Shown in pieces: positions 33,991-57,747 of a DNA stretch of 64,000 bases. Source of the DNA: Streptomyces pacificus (GTDB lineage: Bacteria > Actinomycetota > Actinomycetes > Streptomycetales > Streptomycetaceae); assembly GCF_011766325.1 (NCBI RefSeq), contig NZ_BLLG01000017.1:62001-126000 (forward strand), in the 5' to 3' direction. How positions within the stretch are numbered: the stretch's first letter is position 1; the number at the start of each line of letters is the position of its first letter. Made by a program: the position numbers and the translations under genes. A model generated the notes under the pieces. It ran no database searches, was not told where the DNA came from, and worked only from the letters and a program-made list of their open reading frames with translations.

Positions 33991-35097
33991 TCACTGGAAG
34001 GCGGTTCGGTGCGGGTGCGAGGGGTCGATGGGGCAGGTGAAGACGTACATGGTGCCGCGGGCAGGAGAGACGGCGGTCGGGATGTTCGCGCCCTTCACAC
34101 CGATCAGCTCCTGGTCCTCTGCGGGTACCCAACTCTGCGTACCGTTGTCCCACTCGCGTTCCGTGACGGTCAGGAGCAGGCTCATGGGCGTGCCGCAGGC
34201 GCAGCGTTCGACCGGGGCGGGGCCGGTGAGGTGCCAGGAGGCGAAGCCGCCGACTTTCCATCCGGGGGCGATCGACAGGTCACCGGTGTAGGTGGCGACG
34301 GGGGCGGCATGCTGCTCGGCGGCGCGCATCGCCGCCTCGTATGCCTCGTATGTGGGGTAGCTCACCGACTCTGTGGCCCCGTCCACCGCCTCGTCCACTG
34401 CCCCGTCCGCGGCCTCCTCCTGGCCTTCCTCCCACTCCTCGATGGCCTCTTGGAGGTCCTCGTCCAGCAGTTCGATGTACTCGTGCTCCACGACCTGCTC
34501 GGGGTCGAGCACGCAGGGGTCGGGCAGCCCTTGGGCGCGGCCGATGACGACTGGCTCGGGCCGGGAGGCCAGGACGTCCTTGACATCGGCCTGGTGGCGC
34601 CACTTCAGCACGACGTCGAAGGCGTTGCCGCGCGGGCCGTGTGCCTCGAAGGGGCACCACAGCACCTGGAGGACGTCGCACCCCTCCGGTCCTTCCAGAC
34701 CGGGAACATCCTGTGCCGTCAACTGGGCCAGTGCGACCAACGGGACGGGGTCGCGCTCGCCGAGATGGGGTGCGTGGGGGCCGGGGGTGAGGGAGGCCAA
34801 CTCGGCCCGTTCGGCGTCGGTCGGTCCCTGCGGAGATGCTCGGCCCCACGCTTCGGCGAGGATGGCCCGCTGGCGGCGTACGTCGGCCGGCCGGTAGCCG
34901 CTGGTCCGGTCGTGCGGCGCAGTGCACATCGGCCACGGTTCATCGGCCGGCCACAGGAACGGGCCGCCCACCGAACTGTCCCCGACTTCGGGCGAACCAG
35001 GCCGTGGGTGCAGTCGCGTCGCCGTCCCCCGGTGCGCCGTGAGGGCGGGGAAGACCGCCTCGATGTCCAGGGGTCGCTCCGGCGTTGTACGCGTCAC
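33991..35097 (-). CDS. DUF1963 domain protein
   Basis: Soluble protein of 368 residues. The family blocks GGPFLWPADEPWPMC, PLVALAQLTAQDVPGL, DVLQVLWCPFEAHG and ERCACGTPMSLLLTVTERE are clear; a very acidic segment (EDLQEAIEEWEEGQEEAADG) lies in the middle. The ending MYVFTCPIDPSHPHRTAF has one cysteine. DUF1963 proteins are uncharacterised and often occur near toxin or immunity loci; here fragments of an RHS protein lie close by, so an immunity role is possible but unproven. GTG start. Confidence 0.78.
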   Translation of the reverse strand: MTRTTPERPLDIEAVFPALTAHRGTATRLHPRPGSPEVGDSSVGGPFLWPADEPWPMCTAPHDRTSGYRPADVRRQRAILAEAWGRASPQGPTDAERAELASLTPGPHAPHLGERDPVPLVALAQLTAQDVPGLEGPEGCDVLQVLWCPFEAHGPRGNAFDVVLKWRHQADVKDVLASRPEPVVIGRAQGLPDPCVLDPEQVVEHEYIELLDEDLQEAIEEWEEGQEEAADGAVDEAVDGATESVSYPTYEAYEAAMRAAEQHAAPVATYTGDLSIAPGWKVGGFASWHLTGPAPVERCACGTPMSLLLTVTEREWDNGTQSWVPAEDQELIGVKGANIPTAVSPARGTMYVFTCPIDPSHPHRTAFQ

Positions 35098-35109
35098 GCG
35101 GCCTCTCCT

Positions 35110-35418
35110 TCACTCGTTTGTGCGTTCTTGCGGGGCGCCGTCGGGAACTTCGAGCGCGGCGAGGGTGCCGGCGCCCTGGCCGCTCGCCCAGCGGATCACT
35201 CCGCGCAGTGAGCGCACCCCGCACAGCGTGGCGCAGGCGACGAGGCCGAGCAGCATCGGCCAGGCGTGCGTGACCGGGTGCGATGTGCGCGGGTCGGGGA
35301 CGGCCCGGACAGCCTCCGACAACGACGGCAGTCGCTCGGAGGTGCACAGCTCCTCAAGAACGAGGCCATGTTGATCGGCGAGTTGGCGCGGCGTGGGCAG
35401 GGTCGGGCAGGACGGCAT
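35110..35418 (-). mobile_element. N-terminal fragment of an ISAs1-type transposase
   Basis: 102 residues matching the DDE_Tnp_1-associated N-terminal domain: SLSEAVRAVPDPRTSHPVTH, AWPMLLGLVACATLCGVRSL, RGVIRWASGQGAGTLAAL. The catalytic DDE domain is missing; the frame stops 13 bp before the DUF1963 gene start. Confidence 0.7.
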
Positions 35419-35437
35419 GCGGGCGCGGCCTTCACGA

Positions 35438-35857
35438 TCATGCGAGTGGAATCACGTGATCATGGACGGTCGCGCCCTTCGCCGTCCACCCGGCCCCCTG
35501 TCCAAGATCCGAGCACGCATCACGCCTGATGGCGCCCTTGACCAGCTCGGCCGCCGACCCGGCCGGGGCCTTGCACGTCCCGTCGCCGTTCTGCGTGATC
35601 ACGGATGACGCCCCGTCGTCCGCCCGGTGGGTGGCCTTTCCTGCCACGACGGTGGGCTTCGCGTCGAACGGTGTCGCCCAGCCTCGGCCCAGCAGGCCCG
35701 CCGCGGTCGAGTCGGAACGGTACGTGCGTTCCAGGACCAGTGGCACACCGGGGCCGACCAGGGATGCGTCGGTGAGCCGCTCGAGGAACGCGTGCGCGGA
35801 CCGCACATGCCGTCGATACCGGCGCCCCCGGGACCGTCCGGGGGCGCCGGAGCCCAA
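35438..35857 (-). pseudogene. Fragment of an RHS/YD-repeat protein
   Basis: SLVGPGVPLVLERTYRSDST and GLLGRGWATPFDAKPTVV are typical of the DUF6531/RHS entry region (GPGLPL..RTYNS ... GxGW). The fragment lacks the YD-repeat barrel and any toxin tip, and its first ~30 residues are unrelated. A leftover of a large polymorphic toxin gene. Confidence 0.6.
35819..35850 (-). terminator. Terminator after the formyltransferase gene
   Basis: CCGGCGCCCCCGG (35819-35831) pairs perfectly with CCGGGGGCGCCGG (35838-35850) around GACCGT, 29 bp past the stop of the minus-strand formyltransferase gene. It marks the left border of the siderophore cluster. Confidence 0.75.
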
Positions 35858-35879
35858 TGGGGCCCGCGCGGCCCCGGCC

Positions 35880-36827
35880 CTACGGGCGGCTGGTGAGGTA
35901 CCCGCCCAGGGAAGTGAAGTACTCGGTCGCGGGCAGTTCGCTGCCGTCCTCCGTCCGTACGCGCGTGATGGCCAGACCGTGGTTGCGGCCGGTACGGGCG
36001 TCGGCGCCAGCGACGATGACCACCCCGTCGTCCTCGCGGTAGAAGATGCGTCCGGGGGTGCCGCCGTAGCGGCCCTCCGAGACGACGGCCGCCAGGATCT
36101 CCAGGCGCTTGCCCTTGTGGAACGTGAACGCGGCCGGGTACGGCGCGGACTGGGCGCGGACCAGACGCTCCAGGACCTCGGCCGGCCAGTCCCAGTTGAC
36201 GTGGATGTCCTTCTCGGACCGCTTGTGGAAGAAGGTCGCCTGGGAGCGGTCCTGCTTGGTGAACTCGGTCTCGCCGGCGGCTATTCGGGCGAGGGCGCCG
36301 ATCGCGACGGGCGCGATGAGGGCGACCGTCTTGTGGAAGAGGTCGGTCGCCGTGTCGGTGGGCTCCACCGCGACCGCGCGCTGCTCCACGATGTCGCCGG
36401 CGTCGAGGACCTCGTCCATCAGGTGCGCCGTGACGCCGACTTCCGACTCGCCGTTGATCATGGCCCAGATGATCGGGGAGAAGCCGGCGTACTTGGGCAG
36501 CAGCGAGTCGTGGATGTTCAGCGTGCCGTGGCGGGGGAGGCCGTAGATCCGCGGCGGGATCCAGGTCCGCCAGTTGTTGGCCACGATGATGTCCGGGTCG
36601 GCCGACTTCAGGAGGTCGAACAACTCCTCGTCGTCGGGCCGATTGCGGATGACGACCGGAATGCCGTGTTCCTCGGCCAGTTCGGCGACCGAGTCGCTCC
36701 AGATCTTCTCGTAGGCATGCTCGCTCTTGGGGTGCGTCACGACCGTCGCCACGTCGTGCTCGGAGTCCAGGAGCGCCTTCAGGGTGCGATGGCCCCAGGT
36801 TTGATAGCCGAACATGACGACCCGCAT
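35880..36827 (-). CDS. cchA: CchA-like N10-formyltetrahydrofolate-dependent formyltransferase
   Basis: Protein of 315 residues related to methionyl-tRNA formyltransferase, predicted to formylate N5-hydroxyornithine for the siderophore. It has an N-terminal formyltransferase domain with the catalytic Asn-His-Asp set in NIHDSLLPKYAGFSPIIWAM and DEVLDAGDIV, and a C-terminal substrate domain (APYPAAFTFHKGKRLEIL). CchA does this in coelichelin assembly. Transcribed divergently from the monooxygenase gene; an iron box lies at 36866-36884, just upstream of its start. Confidence 0.9.
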   Translation of the reverse strand: MRVVMFGYQTWGHRTLKALLDSEHDVATVVTHPKSEHAYEKIWSDSVAELAEEHGIPVVIRNRPDDEELFDLLKSADPDIIVANNWRTWIPPRIYGLPRHGTLNIHDSLLPKYAGFSPIIWAMINGESEVGVTAHLMDEVLDAGDIVEQRAVAVEPTDTATDLFHKTVALIAPVAIGALARIAAGETEFTKQDRSQATFFHKRSEKDIHVNWDWPAEVLERLVRAQSAPYPAAFTFHKGKRLEILAAVVSEGRYGGTPGRIFYREDDGVVIVAGADARTGRNHGLAITRVRTEDGSELPATEYFTSLGGYLTSRP

Positions 36828-36865
36828 CGGGGTTCCTCCTCGGGAGAGCGAATGGCGAGGGTAAG

Positions 36866-36884
36866 TAAAGCAAGGCTTACCTAA
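36866..36884. promoter_or_regulatory. Iron box upstream of the formyltransferase gene
   Basis: TAAAGCAAGGCTTACCTAA matches the DmdR/IdeR consensus TTAGGTTAGGCTAACCTAA at about 14 of 19 positions. It lies 39-57 bp upstream of the ATG at 36827, where an iron-loaded DtxR-family repressor would block transcription. Confidence 0.7.
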
Positions 36885-36967
36885 GGTTGCAACGGGCCCT
36901 GCCTTCAGGCTCGTTCAGTCCCGGGCGGGGTGGCTGTCTGTTTTGCCCGGTCGACAGCGCGGGCGGA

Positions 36968-36986
36968 TCAGGTTAGCTTTACCTAA
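36968..36986. promoter_or_regulatory. Iron box upstream of the biosynthetic operon
   Basis: TCAGGTTAGCTTTACCTAA, an almost perfect 19-bp DmdR/IdeR site, about 100 bp upstream of the monooxygenase ATG. Predicted to control the operon running through the lipoprotein, NRPS and MbtH genes. Confidence 0.82.
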
Positions 36987-37086
36987 GTTCTACTCGGCTG
37001 CCGGTCACCGGTGTGCCCGGACTCCCCGTTTCCCCACGCCTGACCGGACGTCCGGCAGGCGGCTGTCCCGCACGAATGGGAGTGAC

Positions 37087-38439
37087 ATGTCACAGGCTCT
37101 TCCTGGCGACGCACCACTGATCCACGACCTGATCGGCATCGGATTCGGGCCGTCCAACGTGGCCATGGCGATCGCGCTCAGCGAGCACAACGCGCGCGTC
37201 GGAAGACAGGAGGCCGTCACCGCCCACTTCTTCGAGCAGCAGCCCAGCTTCGGCTGGCACCGCGGCATGCTCATCGACGACGCGACGATGCAGGTGTCGT
37301 TCCTCAAGGACCTCGTGACGCTCCGGAACCCGAGCAGCGAGTACACCTTCCTGCGCTACCTGCAGAGCAAGGGCCGCCTGATCGACTTCGTCAACCACAA
37401 GAACCTCTTCCCCCTGCGCGTGGAGTTCCACGACTATTTCGAGTGGGCCGCGGCGAAGGTCGACGACATGGTCTCGTACGGCCACGAGGTCGTCTCCGTC
37501 GAACCCGTCGTGCGCGGCGGTGTCGTGGAGTACCTCGACGTGACGGCCCGGTCCGGCGACGAGGTCGTCGTCCACCGTGCCCGCAACCTCGTCATCGGCA
37601 CGGGGCTGCGCCCGGTCATGCCGGAAGGCGTCGAGCGGGCCGACCGCGTGTGGCACAACTCCGACCTGCTGGAGAAGGTGGACGGTCTGGAAGGCGCCAC
37701 CCCCTCCCGCTTCGTCGTGGTCGGCGCCGGTCAGAGCGCCGCCGAGAACGTCGCCTATCTGCACCGCCGCTTCCCGGAGGCCGAGGTCTGCGCCGTCTTC
37801 TCCCGGTACGGCTACAGCCCGGCGGACGACAGCAGCTTCGCGAACCGCATCTTCGACCCGCAGGCGGTCGACGAGTACTTCACCGCGCCGGAGGGCGTCA
37901 AACGCCGGCTGATGGACTACCACGGCAACACCAACTACTCCGTGGTGGACATCGACCTCATCGACGAGCTGTACCGGCAGGCGTACCAGGAGAAGGTGCT
38001 CGGCACCGAGCGCCTGCGCTTCCTCAACGTCTCGCGCCTGACGGACATCAAGCAGACGGCAGAGGGGATCCGCGTCACCGTCACATCCCTGGTCACCGGC
38101 GAGGAGACCCGGCTGGACGCCGACGTCGTGGTGTGCGCCACCGGGTACCGGCAGGCGGACGGCCTCGTCCTCCTCGGCGAGGTCGCGGACCGCTGCCACC
38201 GAGACAAGCAGGGCCGTGTCCGTGTCGAGCGCGACTACCGCGTGAGGACCGACCCCGACTTCCGCTGCGGGATCTACCTCCAGGGCGGCACCGAGCACAC
38301 CCACGGCATCACCTCCTCCCTGCTGTCCAACACCGCGATACGGGTCGGCGAGATCCTGGACTCGATCCTCGACCGGGACCCCGAGGCCGTGCCCGAACCC
38401 GCCCGGCCGGTCGCCGGCGGCGTCGGCTCCGTCCGCTAG
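37087..38439 (+). CDS. cchB: CchB-like L-ornithine N5-monooxygenase
   Basis: FAD- and NADPH-dependent hydroxylase making N5-hydroxyornithine, 450 residues. FAD site GIGFGPSNVAMAIAL, NADPH site VVVGAGQSAAENVAYL, the ornithine-binding block NYSVVDIDLIDELYR and the ATGY motif (VVCATGYRQADG) are all present. ATG 37087 follows GAATGGGAGTG and gives the family start; the longer frame upstream crosses the iron box. First gene of the biosynthetic operon. Confidence 0.94.
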   Translation: MSQALPGDAPLIHDLIGIGFGPSNVAMAIALSEHNARVGRQEAVTAHFFEQQPSFGWHRGMLIDDATMQVSFLKDLVTLRNPSSEYTFLRYLQSKGRLIDFVNHKNLFPLRVEFHDYFEWAAAKVDDMVSYGHEVVSVEPVVRGGVVEYLDVTARSGDEVVVHRARNLVIGTGLRPVMPEGVERADRVWHNSDLLEKVDGLEGATPSRFVVVGAGQSAAENVAYLHRRFPEAEVCAVFSRYGYSPADDSSFANRIFDPQAVDEYFTAPEGVKRRLMDYHGNTNYSVVDIDLIDELYRQAYQEKVLGTERLRFLNVSRLTDIKQTAEGIRVTVTSLVTGEETRLDADVVVCATGYRQADGLVLLGEVADRCHRDKQGRVRVERDYRVRTDPDFRCGIYLQGGTEHTHGITSSLLSNTAIRVGEILDSILDRDPEAVPEPARPVAGGVGSVR

Positions 38440-38573
38440 GAGTCCCCGGGCCGGCGCAGTGCCCCGGCCCGGAGGCCCCGCACCCTCCAGCCCCACTGGC
38501 CCGCATCGCCGGCAGCACCGCCACCCCCGGAGGTCCGGGCGGGCACCGTGCAGCCCCCGTGAAAGGAACGCCC

Positions 38574-39611
38574 GTGTCTCCTGTACCACGTTCCGCTCTG
38601 GCGCGGTTCGCCAGAGACATCACTCGACGGGCCGTCGCCGCGGTGGCCGCGCTCGCCCTGTCCGCCTGCGGGGGCGGTTCCGAGAAGAGCGAGTCCAAGC
38701 CGTCCGGAGAAGCGGGCAAGACCTCCGCCGCCTTTCCCGTGACGGTGGAGCACAAGTACGGCAGCACGACGATCGACAGGGAGCCGAAGAACGTCGTCAC
38801 GCTGGGCCTGTCCGACCAGGACGCGGTTCTCGCGCTGGGCGTGAAGCCGGTCGGGGCGGTGGACTGGTTCAAGGAGGAGCCGTACGGCAAGTGGCCGTGG
38901 GTGAAGGACAGGTGGGGGTCGGCTCCGCCCCGGATCGTGGGTGAGCGCGACGAGTACAACGTCGAGAAGATCGCCGCTCTCAAGCCGGATCTGATCATCG
39001 CGCAGTACTCGGGCATGAAGGAGGAGCAGTACGACACCCTGTCCAGGATCGCCGAGGTCGTCGCCCAGCCCAAGGGCCACGAGGACTACCAGGCGCCCTG
39101 GCAGGACATGAGCAGGCAGATCGGCAAGGCGCTGGGCAAGAGCGCCGAGGCCGAGGAGCTGATCGCCGGTATCGACGCCCGCTTCGAGGCCGTCCGCGAC
39201 AAGCACCCCGAGTGGAAGGGCAAGACCGTCACGGTGGGCGAGCCCTACGAGCCGGGCAAGTTCTCCGCCTTCTCCCCGAAGGACCCGAAGGTCGCCTTTC
39301 TGACGGAGATGGGATTCACCACGTCCGACACATACCGGGCCGCCCTCGGCGAGGAGAACGTCGCGGACCTCAGCTTCGAGCGCTTCGACGTCATGGAGGC
39401 CGACCGCACGGTGTGGCTGGGCACGCCGGACACGGAGAAGGCCCTGAAGGCCGACCCGCTGTACCAGAAGACCAAGGCCAACCAGGAGAACCGGCACCTG
39501 TTCCTGCCGTACGACAGCCCGGACATCGGCGCCGCGCTGTCCTTCAACACCGTGCTGTCGATCCCGTACGCGATCGACCATGTCGTCCCGATGCTCGAGG
39601 CCGTCCCGTAG
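38574..39611 (+). CDS. Iron-siderophore-binding lipoprotein (CchF-like)
   Basis: Periplasmic-binding-type receptor of 345 residues. The signal peptide has an Arg-Arg pair (DITRRAVAAVAALALSAC), a lipobox LSAC with Cys32 as lipidation site, then a Ser/Gly linker. The FecB/FhuD fold follows: GSTTIDREPKNVVTLGLSDQ, IAALKPDLIIAQYSGM and YDSPDIGAALSFNTVLSIPY. It would deliver the ferri-siderophore to the FecCD permeases at 59.7-61.9 kb. GTG start with AAAGGA 6 nt upstream. Confidence 0.9.
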   Translation: MSPVPRSALARFARDITRRAVAAVAALALSACGGGSEKSESKPSGEAGKTSAAFPVTVEHKYGSTTIDREPKNVVTLGLSDQDAVLALGVKPVGAVDWFKEEPYGKWPWVKDRWGSAPPRIVGERDEYNVEKIAALKPDLIIAQYSGMKEEQYDTLSRIAEVVAQPKGHEDYQAPWQDMSRQIGKALGKSAEAEELIAGIDARFEAVRDKHPEWKGKTVTVGEPYEPGKFSAFSPKDPKVAFLTEMGFTTSDTYRAALGEENVADLSFERFDVMEADRTVWLGTPDTEKALKADPLYQKTKANQENRHLFLPYDSPDIGAALSFNTVLSIPYAIDHVVPMLEAVP

Positions 39612-39842
39612 GGCACCCGGTCCGGACGCCCCGGAGCCGGCGGCCGCTCCCCGCACCCCCGCCCGTCCGGTGGCCGGCACCACCGGCCGGGCGCACCCGC
39701 ACCGCGCCGCGCCGCACCGCGCCCGGCCTGCGCCCGGACGAAGAAGCCCCGTACGCCGTCGACAGGATCCTGCCGCCGCCCACCACCGCGGTGCAGAAAC
39801 CACCTCCCCTCAGCACCACGTCAGGGAAAGGCCTCACGAACG

Positions 39843-55342
<15,500 letters not shown>

Positions 55343-55346
<4 letters not shown>

Positions 55347-55552
55347 GCACCAACCCGTTCGAGGACCCGCAGGGCCGCTTCCTGGTGCTGGTCAACGAAG
55401 AGGGCCAGCACTCGCTGTGGCCGTCCTTCGCCGAAGTTCCCGCCGGCTGGCGGACCGCCTTCGGCGAGGACACCCGCGAGGCGTGCCTGTCCTACGTCGA
55501 GTCGAACTGGACCGATCTGCGCCCCGCGAGCCTGGTGGCCCGCCAGGGCTGA
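55343..55552 (+). CDS. MbtH-like NRPS chaperone
   Basis: 69 residues with the full MbtH signature: NEEGQHSLWP, PAGW and SYVESNWTDLRPASL. MbtH proteins bind A domains and are often essential for their folding or activity. The ATG overlaps the NRPS stop (ATGA). Last gene of the biosynthetic operon. Confidence 0.95.
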
Positions 55553-55577
55553 CCCTGCCCGCGACGCCGGACACACA

Positions 55578-55613
55578 CGGCCGTCCGCAGAGAGGCCTCT
55601 CTGCGGACGGCCG
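55578..55613. terminator. Perfect 36-bp palindrome between convergent genes
   Basis: CGGCCGTCCGCAGAGAGG at 55578-55595 is followed at once by its exact complement to 55613. It lies 25 bp after mbtH and between convergent operons, so it likely terminates both. Confidence 0.85.
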
Positions 55614-55830
55614 CGTTCCACGGGCTCGACACGGCACCGTGGAAAGCGCGTACGGGTATCGAGGACGGACACCCGGCTCCGATGCGCCCTTCCGGGGGCG
55701 CAGCCGGCGCCCGCCCCGGTGGCGGTCGCGGCGGTCTTCCCGCCGCGCCGGCGCCCGGGCGCCGGGCACCGGCCGCCAGGCGGCGCGGGCCCCTCTCGCG
55801 CCCGCCTGCCCTCCCGCCACCGGTCGTGCG

Positions 55831-57747
55831 TCAGTGCTCGGCCGGACGGTCCCCGGGCGGGCGCTGCGCGGGGAGCGACGGTGCGCGCCGGCTGTCGGAC
55901 CAGGCCGCCCACAGCGCGGCATACCGGCCGCCGGCGGCGACCAGTTCCTCGTGCGTGCCCATCTCCACGACCCGGCCGCCGTCGAAAACGACGACGCGGT
56001 CGGCGGTGGCGGCCTGGGGGAGGCGGTGTGCCACCATCAGGCCGGTACGGCCCTCCAGGGCGCGGACCGCGGCCGACTCCAGGACGCGGGCACCGGCACT
56101 GCCGGCGTCGGCGGTGGCCTCGTCCAGGATGGCGATCGGCGGGTCCGCCAGGACAAGGCGCGCCAGGGCCAGATGCTGGGTCTGCGTCACCGTCAGCCGG
56201 TGGCCGCCGTCGCCCACCACGGTGGCGAGCCCGTCGGGCAGCGCCTCCACCCAGTCGAGCGCGTCCACCCCGGCCAGTGCCGCGCGCAGCTCTTCGTCCG
56301 TGGCCCGCGGCCGGGCCAGCCGCAGATCCTCGGCCAGGGGGCCGGCGAACACGTGCACCTCCTGGCTGATCAGGGTCACAGCGCGCCGGACGCCCGCCGG
56401 ACCGAGGTCCCGGGTGTCGATCCCGCCGATGGCGATCGCACCGCCGGTGGCTTCGTGGACGCCGGCGATCAGCTTCGCGAGGGTGGTCTTCCCGGCGCCG
56501 CTCGCGCCCACCAGCGCCACCCGCTCGCCGCTTCGGACCTCCAGGTCCACATCGCTGAGGACCGGGTGGCCGTCGACGTAGGCGTGGCGCAGTGCCGAGA
56601 CCCTGACCGAGCCGTCCGCCGGAGCAGTGCCGTGCCCGGGAGCGGCCTCGTGCTCTTCCGGCAGGCTCGACACGCCCACGAGACGGGCCAGACTCGCGCC
56701 TGCGGACTGGGCGTCGTCGATGAGGAAGAGCGCGGCGTTGATGGGGTTGAAGAGGCTGTGGAAGTACAGGGCCGCCGCGGTCGCCGTGCCGATGCTCACC
56801 GAGCCGTCGTCCACCAGGAGGAAGCCCGTCACCATGACCGCCGCCAGCCCGATGAACTCACCCGCGTTGAGGCGGGAGAAGAAGCCGGAGACCAGCCGGA
56901 TCCCGCGCAGTGCGAGGCCGACGGCCTCCTGGGACCGCTGTTGCACTGCCTGTGCGTGGACGTCGGTCAGCCGGAACGCGCGTACGGTGCGGACGCCGCC
57001 GATGCTGTCGAGGAGCTGGTGCTGGAGGGCGCCGCCCGCCACCCGGTGCCTGGCGTACACGGAGGCGGCACGCGGGATGTACCAGCGGACCGTCAGGATG
57101 TGCACCGGCACGGCCAGCAGCACGGCGGCCAGGAAGCGCCAGTCCAGGACGGCGAGGCCGGCCAGTGTCAGCACGATGGTGAGAAGCGCGGCGGCGAACT
57201 CGGGCAGGGCCACCCGCACGGCCTTGGCGATCACGGTGACATCGCCGGTCACCCGGGAGGTCAGGTCGCCCGACCCGGCCTGTTCGACGCGGCCGAGGGG
57301 AAGACGCAGCGCCCGTCCGACGAACCGCTCGCGCAGGTCCGCAAGGACGGTCTCGCCGAGGCGGGCCACGAGCGAGTGGCCGATCGCGGTCGCCGCGCCC
57401 CGGGTCACGGCGACCGCGACGAGCAGCACCATCGGCACGGTCAGCGCGCCGGTGCCGCGGTGCGCGACCACCAGGTCGACGATGCGTCCGAGCAGCGGGG
57501 CGGTCAACAGGCCGATGCCCGTCCCGGTGACGAGTACGGTGAACGCGAGCGCGGTCAGGAGCCGGTGCCCGCGCAGCAGCGAGCCGACGGCGGCGAGCGT
57601 CTGGGCGCCGGTCGCGGTGGGCAGCAGCTCTCGGTCGGCGTACTCGTCACCGGTTCTGCCCGCGGGGGTTCCGCTGCTCATATCGCGTCCTTCGCGGTTC
57701 GCGTCGGGGCCGTCGCCGGCCGGGCGGCCGGACTTCGCGTCCGTCAT
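55831..57747 (-). CDS. ABC exporter half-transporter, catalytic-site subunit
   Basis: 638 residues: six transmembrane helices (about 50-340) then an ATPase domain. Walker A GASGAGKTT, Q-loop TLISQE, Walker B with catalytic Glu (IAILDEAT) and H-loop (MVAHRL) are intact, but the signature is LTVTQ instead of LSGGQ. It therefore supplies the ATP-binding half of one competent site and needs the partner's signature. Predicted to export the siderophore with the adjacent half-transporter. ATG overlaps the upstream stop. Confidence 0.9.
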   Translation of the reverse strand: MTDAKSGRPAGDGPDANREGRDMSSGTPAGRTGDEYADRELLPTATGAQTLAAVGSLLRGHRLLTALAFTVLVTGTGIGLLTAPLLGRIVDLVVAHRGTGALTVPMVLLVAVAVTRGAATAIGHSLVARLGETVLADLRERFVGRALRLPLGRVEQAGSGDLTSRVTGDVTVIAKAVRVALPEFAAALLTIVLTLAGLAVLDWRFLAAVLLAVPVHILTVRWYIPRAASVYARHRVAGGALQHQLLDSIGGVRTVRAFRLTDVHAQAVQQRSQEAVGLALRGIRLVSGFFSRLNAGEFIGLAAVMVTGFLLVDDGSVSIGTATAAALYFHSLFNPINAALFLIDDAQSAGASLARLVGVSSLPEEHEAAPGHGTAPADGSVRVSALRHAYVDGHPVLSDVDLEVRSGERVALVGASGAGKTTLAKLIAGVHEATGGAIAIGGIDTRDLGPAGVRRAVTLISQEVHVFAGPLAEDLRLARPRATDEELRAALAGVDALDWVEALPDGLATVVGDGGHRLTVTQTQHLALARLVLADPPIAILDEATADAGSAGARVLESAAVRALEGRTGLMVAHRLPQAATADRVVVFDGGRVVEMGTHEELVAAGGRYAALWAAWSDSRRAPSLPAQRPPGDRPAEH

